Assembly (NCBI GenBank): GCA_024278975.1
Contig: JAJRSD010000088.1
Coordinates: 1-42,927 of the forward strand
Direction of reading: 5' to 3'
DNA: 42,927 nucleotides
Origin: Bacteroidota bacterium
GTDB taxonomy: Bacteria > Bacteroidota > Bacteroidia > Bacteroidales > Prolixibacteraceae
In this document: positions 27,113 through 36,239 of the stretch, piece by piece
How the letters are laid out: each line of letters opens with the position of its first letter
How positions within the stretch are numbered: position 1 is the stretch's first letter
Notes under the pieces: generated by a model
What the model saw: the letters and a program-made list of their open reading frames with translations, nothing else
What the model was told of the DNA's origin: nothing
Database searches by the model: none
Made by a program: the position numbers and the translations under genes

Positions 27113-27135
27113 TATAAAGTCATTATTACTTTTAA
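27113..27135. promoter_or_regulatory. Candidate AraR operator in front of araA
   Basis: AAAGTC, 5 nt (ATTAT), TACTTT forms an imperfect palindrome that matches the perfect one at 27848-27870 at 17 of 23 positions, including the whole right arm TACTTTTA. It lies 26 nt upstream of araA, between araA and the regulator gene. Confidence 0.55.
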
Positions 27136-27145
27136 ACTCAGTGAT

Positions 27146-27826
27146 TTATATTTTAACTATTCTATCCAATATTTTTTCACTTTTACTGTTCTGACATTTA
27201 TAGTAAAATGCACCCTTTTTCGACTCTGAATAATTTTTTGTATTCAGTCGTTGTAATGTGTCTAACGATAATATTTTTTTTCTGAAATTTCCCGGATCGA
27301 ACTCTCTTTGAAAAATGGCTTCATACAATTTTCGTAATTGCATTAATGTGAATTTTTCGGGTAGTAACTCTTTTCCAACTATACTGTAACCCGATTTTTG
27401 CTGAAGTTTAATAAGTGCTTTCTCAACCATGTTTGCGTGGTCGAAAATCATTTGTGGTAATTCGGTAATTGGCCACCAGTGAGCGCCGTGCTCTCGAACA
27501 GTTTTTTCGTCGTATTCGTCCATCCTGCTCAGTGCATAATAACCAATACTGATTACCCTTGCTTCTGGGTCGCGATTGGGTTGTGTAAAAGTTTCTATCT
27601 GTTCCAGATAAATATTTTTCAGTCCGGTAGTTTCATTTAGAACCCTTTTTGCTGCTTCTTCCGAAGATTCATTCTTTTGAATAAAACCTCCCATCAGCGA
27701 CCATTTTCCCTGCGAGGGTTCAAATCCACGAGGGTACAACAGAAGACAAAGTTCTTCGTTACGATAGCCAAAAATTGCGCAATCGACTGCTACAAAATGT
27801 TTCGGATGATTACTATATAGTTTCAT
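27146..27826 (-). CDS. araR: Nudix-domain transcriptional regulator (AraR type)
   Basis: The 226-residue protein has an N-terminal Nudix domain (about 1-145) and a C-terminal winged helix (about 155-220, FTLMQLRKLYEAIF then DPGNFRKKIL). In Bacteroidota this architecture is the arabinose repressor AraR. The Nudix box is degenerate: GFIQKNE and R are in register, but the catalytic REUxEE positions read RVLNET, so hydrolysis is probably lost and the domain serves as a sugar-effector pocket. The gene precedes araA on the same strand with 58 nt between. A perfect 9-bp palindrome lies 22 nt upstream of its ATG (27848-27870) and a related one before araA, which supports autoregulation. Confidence 0.85.
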   Translation of the reverse strand: MKLYSNHPKHFVAVDCAIFGYRNEELCLLLYPRGFEPSQGKWSLMGGFIQKNESSEEAAKRVLNETTGLKNIYLEQIETFTQPNRDPEARVISIGYYALSRMDEYDEKTVREHGAHWWPITELPQMIFDHANMVEKALIKLQQKSGYSIVGKELLPEKFTLMQLRKLYEAIFQREFDPGNFRKKILSLDTLQRLNTKNYSESKKGAFYYKCQNSKSEKILDRIVKI

Positions 27827-27847
27827 AATTATTGCAAAAGCAAATAT

Positions 27848-27870
27848 ATAAAAGTATTTATTACTTTTAT
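27848..27870. promoter_or_regulatory. Candidate AraR operator in front of the regulator gene
   Basis: ATAAAAGTA and TACTTTTAT form a perfect 9-bp inverted repeat around a 5-nt spacer (TTTAT), starting 22 nt before the regulator ATG. It is partly repeated in front of araA (27113-27135). Confidence 0.6.
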
Positions 27871-27951
27871 TATTTTGATAAATTATTTTTAATTTTCTGT
27901 CTCAATATAAGCAGCAACTTTTTTATTTTACTTTTTTATATATACTCATTC

Positions 27952-27981
27952 TTGTTTATCCATTTCATTTTCGTACCTTTT
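27952..27981 (+). promoter_or_regulatory. Candidate promoter of hutI
   Basis: TTG (27952-27954), a 19-nt spacer and TACCTTTT (27974-27981). Seven of the eight -7 positions agree with TAnnTTTG apart from the last base. It lies 25 nt before the hutI ATG. Confidence 0.5.
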
Positions 27982-28006
27982 GTTTATCAAAATAAATTGA
28001 TAGCTG

Positions 28007-29260
28007 ATGAAAATTTTACTCGAAAATATAAAGGAACTTGTTCAGGTGGAAGATTCCCCCGTTTTGTTTAAAGCAGGTTCCGAAATGGCAAAAGTTTCTA
28101 CAATAAAAAATGCCTTCCTAATTATTCGCGACGAAGTTATTGAGGAGTTTGGCGAAATGCACCAGTTGAAAGATGTTTATGTAGATGACGATATCATAAT
28201 AGAAATTGACTGCAAAAACCGATTGGTTTATCCCTCGTTTTGCGATTCGCACACTCATTTGGTTTATCCCGATTCGCGCGAAAAAGAGTTTGTGGATAAA
28301 ATAAAAGGTCTATCATACGAAGAGATTGCAAAGCGCGGAGGTGGAATTTTAAATTCAGCAAAACTACTTCACGAAACCTCGGAAGATGAGTTGTACGAAA
28401 GTGCTATGGAACGGGTTCGTGAAATTGTAAAAATGGGAACCGGAGCCGTGGAAATTAAAAGTGGTTACGGTTTAAATACCGAAGACGAATTAAAAATGCT
28501 CCGTGTTATTCGTAAGATTAAAAATACATCTCCAATTTGTGTGCGTTCCAATTTTTTGGGCGCGCATTCAATTCCTCTGGAATATAGAAATGATGTTTCG
28601 AAATATGTTGACATTGTAATTAATGAAATGATTCCTCAGGTTGCTGCCGAAGAATTAACAGAATATATTGATGTATTTTGCGATAAAGGATTTTTCTCGG
28701 TCGAAGATACCGACCGTATTTTATTGGCCGGAATGAAACATGGATTGCGTCCTAAAATTCATGCAAACGAATTGGGACACACCGGTGGAGTTGAAGTTGG
28801 CGTTAAATATAATGCACTCTCAGTTGACCATCTTGAATTTATTGGAGAGAGTGAAATTGCAGCTTTAAAAGATACCGAAACCATGCCAACTGTTTTGCCG
28901 GGTGCTGCATTTTTTCTGAATATGAAACTCTCGCCCGTCAGGAAAATGATTGATGCCGGACTGCCAATTGCACTTGCTTCCGATTTTAATCCGGGTTCGG
29001 CACCCAGCGGAAATATGAGTCTGATTTCGGCATTTGGATGTATAAAATATAATATGCTGCCCGAAGAAGTTATTAATGCAACTACCATAAACACTGCCTA
29101 TGCAATGGGCGTTAGCGATAGTTTGGGAAGCATTGCAAGAGGCAAAATTGCCAATCTTTTTATTACAACCGATATTCCCGGAATCGAATATTTGCCCTAC
29201 TCTTTTGGTTCAAATCTAATTGAAACCGTTATTCTGAATGGCGAAATACAAACTTTCTAA
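28007..29260 (+). CDS. hutI: Imidazolonepropionase
   Basis: HutI hydrolyses imidazolone-5-propionate to N-formimino-L-glutamate in histidine degradation. The 417-residue amidohydrolase fold has the metal-binding CDSHTHLVYPDSREKEF at about residues 80-95. Other family parts are SKSGYG-like VEIKSGYGLNTEDELKMLRVI near 150, FLGAHSIPLEY, KIHANELGHTGG near 255 and ALASDFNPGSAPSGNMSL near 325, the last holding the catalytic Asp. Next gene downstream is the formimidoyltransferase for its product, 412 nt away. HutH and HutU are not in this window. Confidence 0.96.
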   Translation: MKILLENIKELVQVEDSPVLFKAGSEMAKVSTIKNAFLIIRDEVIEEFGEMHQLKDVYVDDDIIIEIDCKNRLVYPSFCDSHTHLVYPDSREKEFVDKIKGLSYEEIAKRGGGILNSAKLLHETSEDELYESAMERVREIVKMGTGAVEIKSGYGLNTEDELKMLRVIRKIKNTSPICVRSNFLGAHSIPLEYRNDVSKYVDIVINEMIPQVAAEELTEYIDVFCDKGFFSVEDTDRILLAGMKHGLRPKIHANELGHTGGVEVGVKYNALSVDHLEFIGESEIAALKDTETMPTVLPGAAFFLNMKLSPVRKMIDAGLPIALASDFNPGSAPSGNMSLISAFGCIKYNMLPEEVINATTINTAYAMGVSDSLGSIARGKIANLFITTDIPGIEYLPYSFGSNLIETVILNGEIQTF

Positions 29261-29380
29261 TCGCTGTCGAAAACTGGTGTTAAATCATGTTTCAAATAGT
29301 TCCGAGTTGCTATGTTTGGATCTGAATTAATATATCATTCTGAGAGTTCACCTAATTTAATTAGGCATAATCCCTTAGAT

Positions 29381-29459
29381 GCTGAAACAAGTTCAGCATG
29401 ACGACTAAACATTATATTTAAAAGTTAGTTAGGAGCGTCTCCCTGAACTTGTTTCAGGG
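29381..29459. repeat. REP-like inverted pair of a 15-bp palindromic core
   Basis: CTGAAACAAGTTCAG at 29382-29396 is the exact reverse complement of CTGAACTTGTTTCAG at 29443-29457. The copies lie inside GCTG..CAGC and CCCTG..CAGGG frames, so each is nearly self-complementary. Such elements are dispersed in Bacteroidota genomes; other copies outside this window are expected but not visible. Confidence 0.6.
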
Positions 29460-29521
29460 TCTAAATGAAAAAATTTGTCATTGGTATGAATGTCGGAATC
29501 TTATTTGTTTTGTGTAAAAAA

Positions 29522-29541
29522 ATTCCGGTCTGCACCGGAAT
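29522..29541 (-). terminator. Perfect hairpin with minus-strand T tract
   Basis: ATTCCGGT, loop CTGC, ACCGGAAT. On the minus strand the stem is followed by TTTTTTT. No minus-strand gene ends here, so its transcript is unknown. Confidence 0.4.
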
Positions 29542-29672
29542 AAAGATAAAAATATGTGATATAACAATATTGTAAAGAGGTTTTATAAACAAAAGAATAG
29601 CTTGTTTCGAATTTATTTCAAAAATTCAGTTTTTTGCATTTCTGCGTCTTTACGATGAAACATTTTAAGTTT

Positions 29673-31370
29673 ATGAAAAAAATAATAGAATGTGTTCCGA
29701 ATTTTTCGGAAGGGAGAGATTTGGCAATAATAAAAGAGATAACTGATGCTATTGAAAGTGTTCCGGAGATAAGTTTGTTGGATGTTGACCCGGGAAATGC
29801 AACAAACCGTACAGTTGTAACTTTTGTTGGTAATCCCGATGATGTAATTGAGGCTGCGTTTTGTGGAATAAAAAAAGCGGCAGAATTAATAGACATGAGC
29901 AAACACTCAGGCGAGCATCCGCGTTTTGGCGCAACCGATGTTTGTCCGTTGGTGCCGGTGGCAAATGTTACAATGGAAGAGGCAGTTGAATATGCCAGAA
30001 AATTAGCGAAACGAGTGGGAGAGGAGTTGGGAATTCCTGTTTTTTGTTACGAATTTGCAGCATTTAATGAGGAACGCAAAAGTTTGGCAACTTGTCGTTC
30101 GGGCGAATACGAAGCGTTGAAAGAACGTATTTCAACCGATAAATGGAAACCCGATTTTGGTGCATCCGCGTGGTCAGATAAAGTTTCAGGTTCGGGAGCG
30201 ACTGCAATTGGCGCACGAAATTTTTTGGTGGCTTATAATGTAAATCTTAATACAACTTCCACACGCCGTGCAAATGCCATTGCTTTCGATGTTCGCGAAG
30301 CAGGGCGTGCAAAGCGCGATGGAAATCCAATAACCGGAAAGATTGTAAAAGATAAAAATGGAGTACCTGTCCGTATTCCCGGAACATTGAAAAAAACACG
30401 TGCAATTGGCTGGTACATCGAAGAGTACGGAATTGCACAAATCTCGATAAATCTTACTGATATTACTGTAACCCCTGTTCATGTTGCTTTCGACGAAGTA
30501 ACTGAAAAAGCAAGGTTGCGTGGAATAAGAACCACCGGCTCAGAGTTGGTTGGGTTAATTCCGCTGCAAGCAATGTTAGATGCCGGGAAGTATTTCCTTC
30601 GCAAACAAAATCGTTCAACAGGAATTTCTGATGAGGAGATTATAAAAATAGCTGTAAAGTCTTTGGGATTAGACGAGTTGACTCCCTTCGACCCAAAAAA
30701 GAAAATTATTGAGTATGTGATTGAAGAGAACGCCGGTAAAAAATTAATCGACCAGACTTTAACTCAGTTTAAAAATGAAACAGCATCGGAATCTCCGGCT
30801 CCTGGCGGAGGTTCGATTTCGGCGTATGTCGGTTCGATGGGAGCTGCTCTCGGAACAATGGTAGCAAACCTATCGGCGCATAAACGCGGCTGGGACGACC
30901 GCTGGGAAGAGTTCTCCGACTGGGCAGAAAAAGGGAAATATTACCACACTGCACTTCTGAATTGTGTTGATGAAGATACCGATGCATTTAACCAAATTAT
31001 GGCAGCATTTGGTTTGCCAAAATCGTCGGAGCAGGAAAAATTGGAGCGTAAAAATGCAATTCAGGCAGCAACTAAAAATGCCATTGAAGTTCCACTAAAA
31101 GTAATGCAACTGGCACACGACTCGCTGGAAGTTATGAAGGCAATGGCAGAAATTGGAAATCCAAACTCTGTCTCCGATGCCGGTGTTGGAGCACTTTGTG
31201 CGCGTACTGCTGTTGAAGGTGCTTACCTAAATGTAAAAATTAATGCAGCAGGTTTCGATGATAAGGAATATTTAACCAAAATACTTGAAACTGCTGATAA
31301 ATTAATCTTTTCAGCAAAAGATAAAGAGACCTCAATTCTTAAAATTGTTTATGAAAAAATTGAAGGTTGA
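29673..31370 (+). CDS. ftcD: Glutamate formimidoyltransferase fused to formimido-THF cyclodeaminase
   Basis: The protein moves the formimino group of N-formiminoglutamate to tetrahydrofolate, then releases ammonia to give methenyl-THF. The frame opens at 29634, but the ATG at 29673 yields the family N-terminus MKKIIECVPNFSEGRD, so I use it (565 residues). The transferase domain spans about residues 1-330: catalytic-type His in HSGEHPRFGATDVCPL near 75, LVAYNVNL near 187. The cyclodeaminase domain spans about 350-565: SPAPGGGSISAYVGSMGAALG near 378 and DTDAFNQIMAAF near 435. Both domains look intact. The order matches the usual bifunctional FTCD. Confidence 0.96.
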   Translation: MKKIIECVPNFSEGRDLAIIKEITDAIESVPEISLLDVDPGNATNRTVVTFVGNPDDVIEAAFCGIKKAAELIDMSKHSGEHPRFGATDVCPLVPVANVTMEEAVEYARKLAKRVGEELGIPVFCYEFAAFNEERKSLATCRSGEYEALKERISTDKWKPDFGASAWSDKVSGSGATAIGARNFLVAYNVNLNTTSTRRANAIAFDVREAGRAKRDGNPITGKIVKDKNGVPVRIPGTLKKTRAIGWYIEEYGIAQISINLTDITVTPVHVAFDEVTEKARLRGIRTTGSELVGLIPLQAMLDAGKYFLRKQNRSTGISDEEIIKIAVKSLGLDELTPFDPKKKIIEYVIEENAGKKLIDQTLTQFKNETASESPAPGGGSISAYVGSMGAALGTMVANLSAHKRGWDDRWEEFSDWAEKGKYYHTALLNCVDEDTDAFNQIMAAFGLPKSSEQEKLERKNAIQAATKNAIEVPLKVMQLAHDSLEVMKAMAEIGNPNSVSDAGVGALCARTAVEGAYLNVKINAAGFDDKEYLTKILETADKLIFSAKDKETSILKIVYEKIEG

Positions 31371-32013
31371 TAATCTTGTAAATTACCGGAAAAAATAATA
31401 TCGAAAAATGGAGGATCAAAAATGAAAGCTCTTATTGTTACTTTACCCGGAAAGAGATTGATACTGGATTGGTTAGAAAAAAGATAGCTGAAACCCCGAT
31501 TGGAACCTTACAAAAACGGAATAATGTTGAGGCCACGGTCTTTCAATTAGGTTATCATTATCCAAATGCCAAGAGCAGGTACAGAGGTTTGGTCAAGCAC
31601 CAAATGTGGGCAAATATCCGTTGTTTATGGGTGAATTTTGTCCGGATATTAAATTATATCCAACAATCTTGTATAAAAACTACTTTTTTCGCCAAATACT
31701 TAACAAAACATATTCCAGATGGGTTTTATTTGGCTTTTAAACTGATTTTAACGGCAACATTGCCAAGTCATAAATCAGTTGTTAGAAATATTGCATTCTG
31801 AGATGGGCGGAAAGCTTAGTTGTCGGAGCAGACTCAATTTTATTATAACTCCAAATTCTGAAGACTACCCACTTAAAAATAATATCAGGGTTTGTTCATT
31901 ACGAGTATTCCTGAATAAGTATTTATCGATATTAAATAAGGCATTGTAAAAACAGTATTGATATAAAATATGGAAATATTATTGAAAAAGAGAATTATTC
32001 CGTTTGATAAAAT
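31371..32013. other. Non-coding stretch around a transposase remnant
   Basis: Apart from the transposase fragment at 31469-31801 I see no gene. The last 210 nt (31802-32013) are AT-rich and show no clear signal. Confidence 0.5.
31469..31801 (+). pseudogene. Transposase C-terminal remnant
   Basis: The frame from about 31469 encodes a piece typical of the C-terminus of Bacteroidota DDE transposases: KRNNVEATVFQLGYHYPNAK then SRYRGLVKHQMWANIRCLWVNFVRI at about residues 16-60. It lacks the catalytic N-terminal part. The first codon is a TTG with no support, and the frame is open further upstream to about 31421. No ends of an insertion sequence were found. It is a decayed fragment, unlike the family of the fragment at the left edge. 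Confidence 0.6.
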
Positions 32014-33300
32014 TTAATTCCGGTTCTCGATAGAGTTTAAAAGCCGATAACCAACCAGCCTGTCGTAATGTCCCGAAAAGCTTTTGTAATAGACAAAAAT
32101 CTGGTAATCGTTTTCGGTTTCCCAAAAGCTGCCCTCTATATTTTTATTATCGGCAACTGTCGAACCTTGTTCAACATAGACGTATTGATAATTATAGTAT
32201 CCCTGTTTTAATAGCAGCGTTAATTCGTACTGACTGGTTTCAAAGTTCCAGGTCATTTCGTTACCTTTATTTGCATTCCAACCGGTGAGAGCACCAAAAA
32301 CATTTACTGAACCACCCAATAAAATCGATTCCAAGGGTAAACTAAAATGGGTAAAAACATAATCACATTCAGTATCGAAATCCTGCACTTCGGGGTCTTG
32401 ACTTTCAATAACATATTTCCCATTCATCTCTTTATACTGAAAGAACTTTTTGTTTGCACGCACTTCATCAGTCATTAAAGTTTTATGATAATACGGTCGG
32501 TGATAGTCGGTTGACAACACATTTTCGCCCGGAATACGATTTGTTCGAATATCGAAATAACGAAACTCGTTACCTGCAACAAAAACATTTTCTCGATTGT
32601 AATCGTAAACCAATCTTCGTTCTCTTACATAAAGTGGCTTCAAATCACGAATTGCATTATCCCACCTATTATTCTGCATTATAACAATTTTAACGTCTTC
32701 TCTTGGGTTTTCGATTACTACATCTTCATGATAAATTGTAAAATCTATCTCCTGATTTTCGCCTTTAAAAGCATCGAGTGTGGCACGGCGGACTGTACCT
32801 TTTATTTCAACTCGGTTTTCAACAACATAAAAACGTTGTGTAATTACTACTTTTTCCTTATCGTTATCTTCGTAAACCACAAGAACATAATTCCCTGAAA
32901 CTTTAAACCTCATATTTTCGTTGGGTAATAAAAGTTGGTAATTCACATAATGGAAAGTTGTATTAAACGACAATGCGTAGTCGTCGAGCGGATTATCAGC
33001 AAATCCATCGATATATTCAGTTTGATCTATAAAACTTTCATCCCAATTTGCATCGCAATGAATAACAGTGTAGTAGTAATTTTTTACCTCTTCAGAAAAA
33101 TCATCAAATTTAAAAATTAGCGGTATTTCCTGATTTAATTCCAAAACCGGGTTCGTCAAGTCAAATCCCTTCCGGTGCATTAATACCGTTTTTATGTTCT
33201 CTCTGTAAACAGCATTTTCATGATAAAAATTATCTTCTTGAGCTGTTGCACAAAAAATCAACAAAAAGGTAAGATTTATTAACAAAAAATATTTTTTCAT
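32014..33300 (-). CDS. Type IX secretion system plug protein (DUF5103)
   Basis: Plug proteins close the lumen of the large outer-membrane translocon of the type IX system used for gliding and adhesin or enzyme export. The 428-residue product has a signal peptide (about 1-20, LLINLTFLLIFCATAQ) and DUF5103 sequences throughout, for example ENIKTVLMHRKGFDLTNPVLELN near residue 35, and YYYTVIHCDANWDES near 75. GSVNVFGALTGWNANKGNEMTWN near 333 resembles the beta-sandwich end. No sprA, porV or other T9SS core gene is adjacent. A PorP/SprF protein is found 6 kb away. Confidence 0.87.
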   Translation of the reverse strand: MKKYFLLINLTFLLIFCATAQEDNFYHENAVYRENIKTVLMHRKGFDLTNPVLELNQEIPLIFKFDDFSEEVKNYYYTVIHCDANWDESFIDQTEYIDGFADNPLDDYALSFNTTFHYVNYQLLLPNENMRFKVSGNYVLVVYEDNDKEKVVITQRFYVVENRVEIKGTVRRATLDAFKGENQEIDFTIYHEDVVIENPREDVKIVIMQNNRWDNAIRDLKPLYVRERRLVYDYNRENVFVAGNEFRYFDIRTNRIPGENVLSTDYHRPYYHKTLMTDEVRANKKFFQYKEMNGKYVIESQDPEVQDFDTECDYVFTHFSLPLESILLGGSVNVFGALTGWNANKGNEMTWNFETSQYELTLLLKQGYYNYQYVYVEQGSTVADNKNIEGSFWETENDYQIFVYYKSFSGHYDRLVGYRLLNSIENRN

Positions 33301-33682
33301 ACATTAATATTATAAGATGACAAGGTAGGTTAAAAAAAATATAAACTTTATATAACACTGCCAATAAACGAACTAATGTTTATTATTATATTATAACTTA
33401 AAAACACATTGCAAAATAAAAAAGTATCTATCAAGTTCAAACAACGGTATTTAACAGAAATAATTGTCGAAAGTAGAATATAAATTTACTTCAAATAATT
33501 TTGTAAATAATTTAAATTCTTATCGAATCAAAAATCAAACATAAACATATTTTTCCATCGCACAACATGGTAACGTATTGATATATTTATATATATAACC
33601 ATTCTGAATAAAAAAAGTTCATTGCGAAAACCAATTAATTATTTACTTTTGCCCACTATAATAAAACTATTCTTGATTAAAT
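33301..33682. other. AT-rich divergent promoter region of the plug gene and nqr
   Basis: This 382-nt stretch separates divergent genes. It contains the consensus nqrA promoter at 33622-33651. I see no gene, and only a poor candidate box (TACCTTGT, minus strand) for the plug gene. Confidence 0.55.
33622..33651 (+). promoter_or_regulatory. Consensus promoter of the nqr operon
   Basis: TTG (33622-33624), a 19-nt spacer, then TACTTTTG (33644-33651). Both boxes and the spacing match the Bacteroidota housekeeping promoter. The nqrA ATG follows 31 nt after the box. Confidence 0.7.
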
Positions 33683-35029
33683 ATGTCAGAAGTTATTAAG
33701 TTAAGGAAAGGGCTAAATATTAAGCTTAAAGGAAGTGCAAACAAGGAATTGGAAACCTTACCTGTTCCCTCAACTGTTGCACTTAAACCTACTGATTTTC
33801 CGGGACTTACTCCAAAATTACTGGTAAAAGCCGATGCAGTTGTAAAAGCCGGCGATGCTATGTTTTACGACAAATATCACCCCGAGGTACTTTTTACTGC
33901 CCCTTACGGCGGAAAAGTTGTTTCGGTAAACCGTGGTGAGCGACGTAAAGTTTTGGAAATAGTTATTGAAACGGATGAGAATGCAGGTTCTGTTGAATTT
34001 ACAAAAGCCGACCCAACTTCGTTGTCGGGAGACGAAATTAAAGAACAACTCTTAAAAAGTGGTTTATGGACGTTTATAAAAAGACGACCGTATGGAGTTA
34101 TTGCGTCGCCGAATGAAAAACCCGGGTCTATTTACATTTCAACATTCGATACTGCACCATTGGCACCCGATTACAGTTTTGTGATTGAAGGCGAAATGGA
34201 CACGTTCCAAACCGGAATTAACGCGTTGGCAAAACTTACCGACGGAAAAGTTAATTTAGGAGTTAATGAAAGTTCTGCTTTTTCTTCGTTGAAAAATGTG
34301 GAGGTAAATTCTTTTGCAGGACCGCATCCGGCAGGAAATGTTGGAATTCAAATCCATCATACTGCGCCACTTAATAAAGGTGATATCGTTTGGACAATTA
34401 ATGCTCAGGATGTACTTTTTATCGGTCGTTTATTCGAAACCGGAAAAGTAGATTTTGCAAAAATATTTGCATTAACTGGCTCCGAAGTTGAAAAACCTAA
34501 GTATTACAAAACTGTTTTGGGTGCACCTGTTGAAACTATTATCGCCGGTAAATTAATATTGGCAGATTACAAACAGCGCATAATTAGCGGTAATGTTTTA
34601 ACCGGAACCAAAGTTAAATCGCAGTGTTATTTGGGTTATTACGATTCGCAGGTTTCAGTAATTCCTGAAGGCGATGATTACGAATTTATGGGTTGGGCAA
34701 CTCCCGGCATCGACAAATTCAGTGCGTCAAAAACATTCTTTTCCAGTCTGTTTCCGAAAAAAGAGTACACTTTAACTGCTAACCTTCATGGTGGCGACCG
34801 TGCTTTTGTTGTGTCGGGACAGTACGAAAAACTGGTTCCAATGGATATTTTGCCTGTTCATTTACTAAAAGCAATTTTGGTAAACGACATCGACAAAATG
34901 GAGCAACTTGGAATTTATGAGATTATTGAAGAAGATTTAGCACTCTGCGAATTTGCCTGTACTTCGAAAATTAAAGTTCAGGATATTTTGCGAACCGGAA
35001 TCAACACAATGATAAAAGAACTTGGATAA
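33683..35029 (+). CDS. nqrA: Na+-translocating NADH:quinone reductase subunit A
   Basis: NqrA is the peripheral cytoplasmic subunit of Na+-NQR, which oxidises NADH and pumps sodium out. The 448-residue length is normal. It begins KLRKGLNIKLKGSANKEL, and shows VVKAGDAMFYDKYHPEVLFTAPYGGKV near 58 (a biotinyl/lipoyl-like beta fold) and SFAGPHPAGNVGIQIHH near 210. First gene of a six-gene operon, 11 nt before nqrB. Confidence 0.97.
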   Translation: MSEVIKLRKGLNIKLKGSANKELETLPVPSTVALKPTDFPGLTPKLLVKADAVVKAGDAMFYDKYHPEVLFTAPYGGKVVSVNRGERRKVLEIVIETDENAGSVEFTKADPTSLSGDEIKEQLLKSGLWTFIKRRPYGVIASPNEKPGSIYISTFDTAPLAPDYSFVIEGEMDTFQTGINALAKLTDGKVNLGVNESSAFSSLKNVEVNSFAGPHPAGNVGIQIHHTAPLNKGDIVWTINAQDVLFIGRLFETGKVDFAKIFALTGSEVEKPKYYKTVLGAPVETIIAGKLILADYKQRIISGNVLTGTKVKSQCYLGYYDSQVSVIPEGDDYEFMGWATPGIDKFSASKTFFSSLFPKKEYTLTANLHGGDRAFVVSGQYEKLVPMDILPVHLLKAILVNDIDKMEQLGIYEIIEEDLALCEFACTSKIKVQDILRTGINTMIKELG

Positions 35030-35040
35030 TTTTTGAATAT

Positions 35041-36222
35041 ATGAATTTCATAAAAAACTTTTTTGTTAAAACAGAACCGCTCGTGCAAAAAGGAGCAAAA
35101 TATCGCTGGATGTTTTCAATGCACGAAGGTTTCTTTAGTTTATTCTTTGTACCAAAGGATACTTCAAAATCGGGAAGTCACATTCACGATTCTATCGATT
35201 TAAAACGTACGATGGGAATTGTTGTTCTCGCCGTTGTACCAGCCATTTTGTTTGGTATGTACAATACGGGACTGCAACATTTTCTTGCCATCGGCGAAGC
35301 TGCCTCAACCGGTTTCTTCGAGATATTTATTTACGGATTGATAAAAGTACTACCGGTAATTGCAGTATCGTATATAGTTGGTTTGGGAATTGAGTTTGTA
35401 TTCGCGCAAATGCGTGGGCACGGGATTCACGAAGGATTTTTAGTCTCCGGTATTTTAATTCCGATGGTAATGCCGATAGGAACTCCGCTTTGGATGATTG
35501 CTTTGGCAACCGCTTTTGCAGTAATTCTTGCTAAAGAGATTTTTGGCGGAACCGGCATGAACATCTGGAATCCGGCATTAATTGCACGTGCATTCCTGTT
35601 TTTTGCTTATCCGGCACAAATGTCTGGCGAATCGGTTTGGGTAGCATTGAAAGAGGGCGATAAACTTGTCGACGGATTCTCGGGAGCAACGCCAATGGCA
35701 AATGCAGCTGCCGGAAATATCAACTTTAGCATATCCGATGCCTTCTTCGGTTTTATTCCCGGCTCGATTGGAGAAACTTCGACACTTGCAATTTTACTTG
35801 GTGCTGTTATACTAATTGTAACCGGAATTGGAAGCTGGAAAATTATGGTTTCTACAATTGCCGGCGGCGTTGTAATGGGACTTATCCTGAATATTTTTGC
35901 AGGAAGTGCCGGACTATCTCCCGAAGTTGCAACATACTTCTCAATGCCATTTTGGCAACATCTGATTATTGGAGGATTTGCATTCGGAGCTATTTTTATG
36001 GCAACCGACCCGGTTTCGGGAGCACAAACCGATAAAGGAAAATGGATTTACGGATTTCTGATTGGTATTCTTGCCATTCTTATTCGTGTTATAAATCCGG
36101 CTTTCCCTGAAGGAATGATGCTGGCTATTTTATTGATGAACACTTTTGCACCGCTAATCGACCATTACGTTGTAAATGCAAACATCAAAAAGAGAATGAA
36201 ACGAGTCAAAATTACTGCTTAA
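35041..36222 (+). CDS. nqrB: Na+-NQR subunit B
   Basis: NqrB is a membrane subunit with about ten helices, holding covalent FMN and riboflavin. The 393-residue chain includes DGFSGATPMANAA, where Thr217 is in place of the covalent FMN site (SGAT motif). It also has GMNIWNPALIARAFLFFAYP near 175 and MATDPVSGAQTDKGKWIYGF near 320. The short cytoplasmic N-terminus and the following helices fit the family. Confidence 0.97.
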   Translation: MNFIKNFFVKTEPLVQKGAKYRWMFSMHEGFFSLFFVPKDTSKSGSHIHDSIDLKRTMGIVVLAVVPAILFGMYNTGLQHFLAIGEAASTGFFEIFIYGLIKVLPVIAVSYIVGLGIEFVFAQMRGHGIHEGFLVSGILIPMVMPIGTPLWMIALATAFAVILAKEIFGGTGMNIWNPALIARAFLFFAYPAQMSGESVWVALKEGDKLVDGFSGATPMANAAAGNINFSISDAFFGFIPGSIGETSTLAILLGAVILIVTGIGSWKIMVSTIAGGVVMGLILNIFAGSAGLSPEVATYFSMPFWQHLIIGGFAFGAIFMATDPVSGAQTDKGKWIYGFLIGILAILIRVINPAFPEGMMLAILLMNTFAPLIDHYVVNANIKKRMKRVKITA

Positions 36223-36239
36223 CTGATAAATTACAAAAG

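Larger units (their letters stand above)
29261..29672. other. hutI-ftcD spacer with repeats and a hairpin
   Basis: This non-coding stretch contains two copies of a 15-bp sequence in opposite orientation (29382-29396 and 29443-29457) and a perfect 8-bp hairpin (29522-29541). No reading frame of use was seen, and I found no consensus promoter for ftcD. Confidence 0.55.

Noticed and set aside
33263-33275. AAAAAGGTAA resembling the ECF element
   Set aside because: Lies in the signal-peptide codons of the plug gene, lacks the CCC end and GAATA partner.
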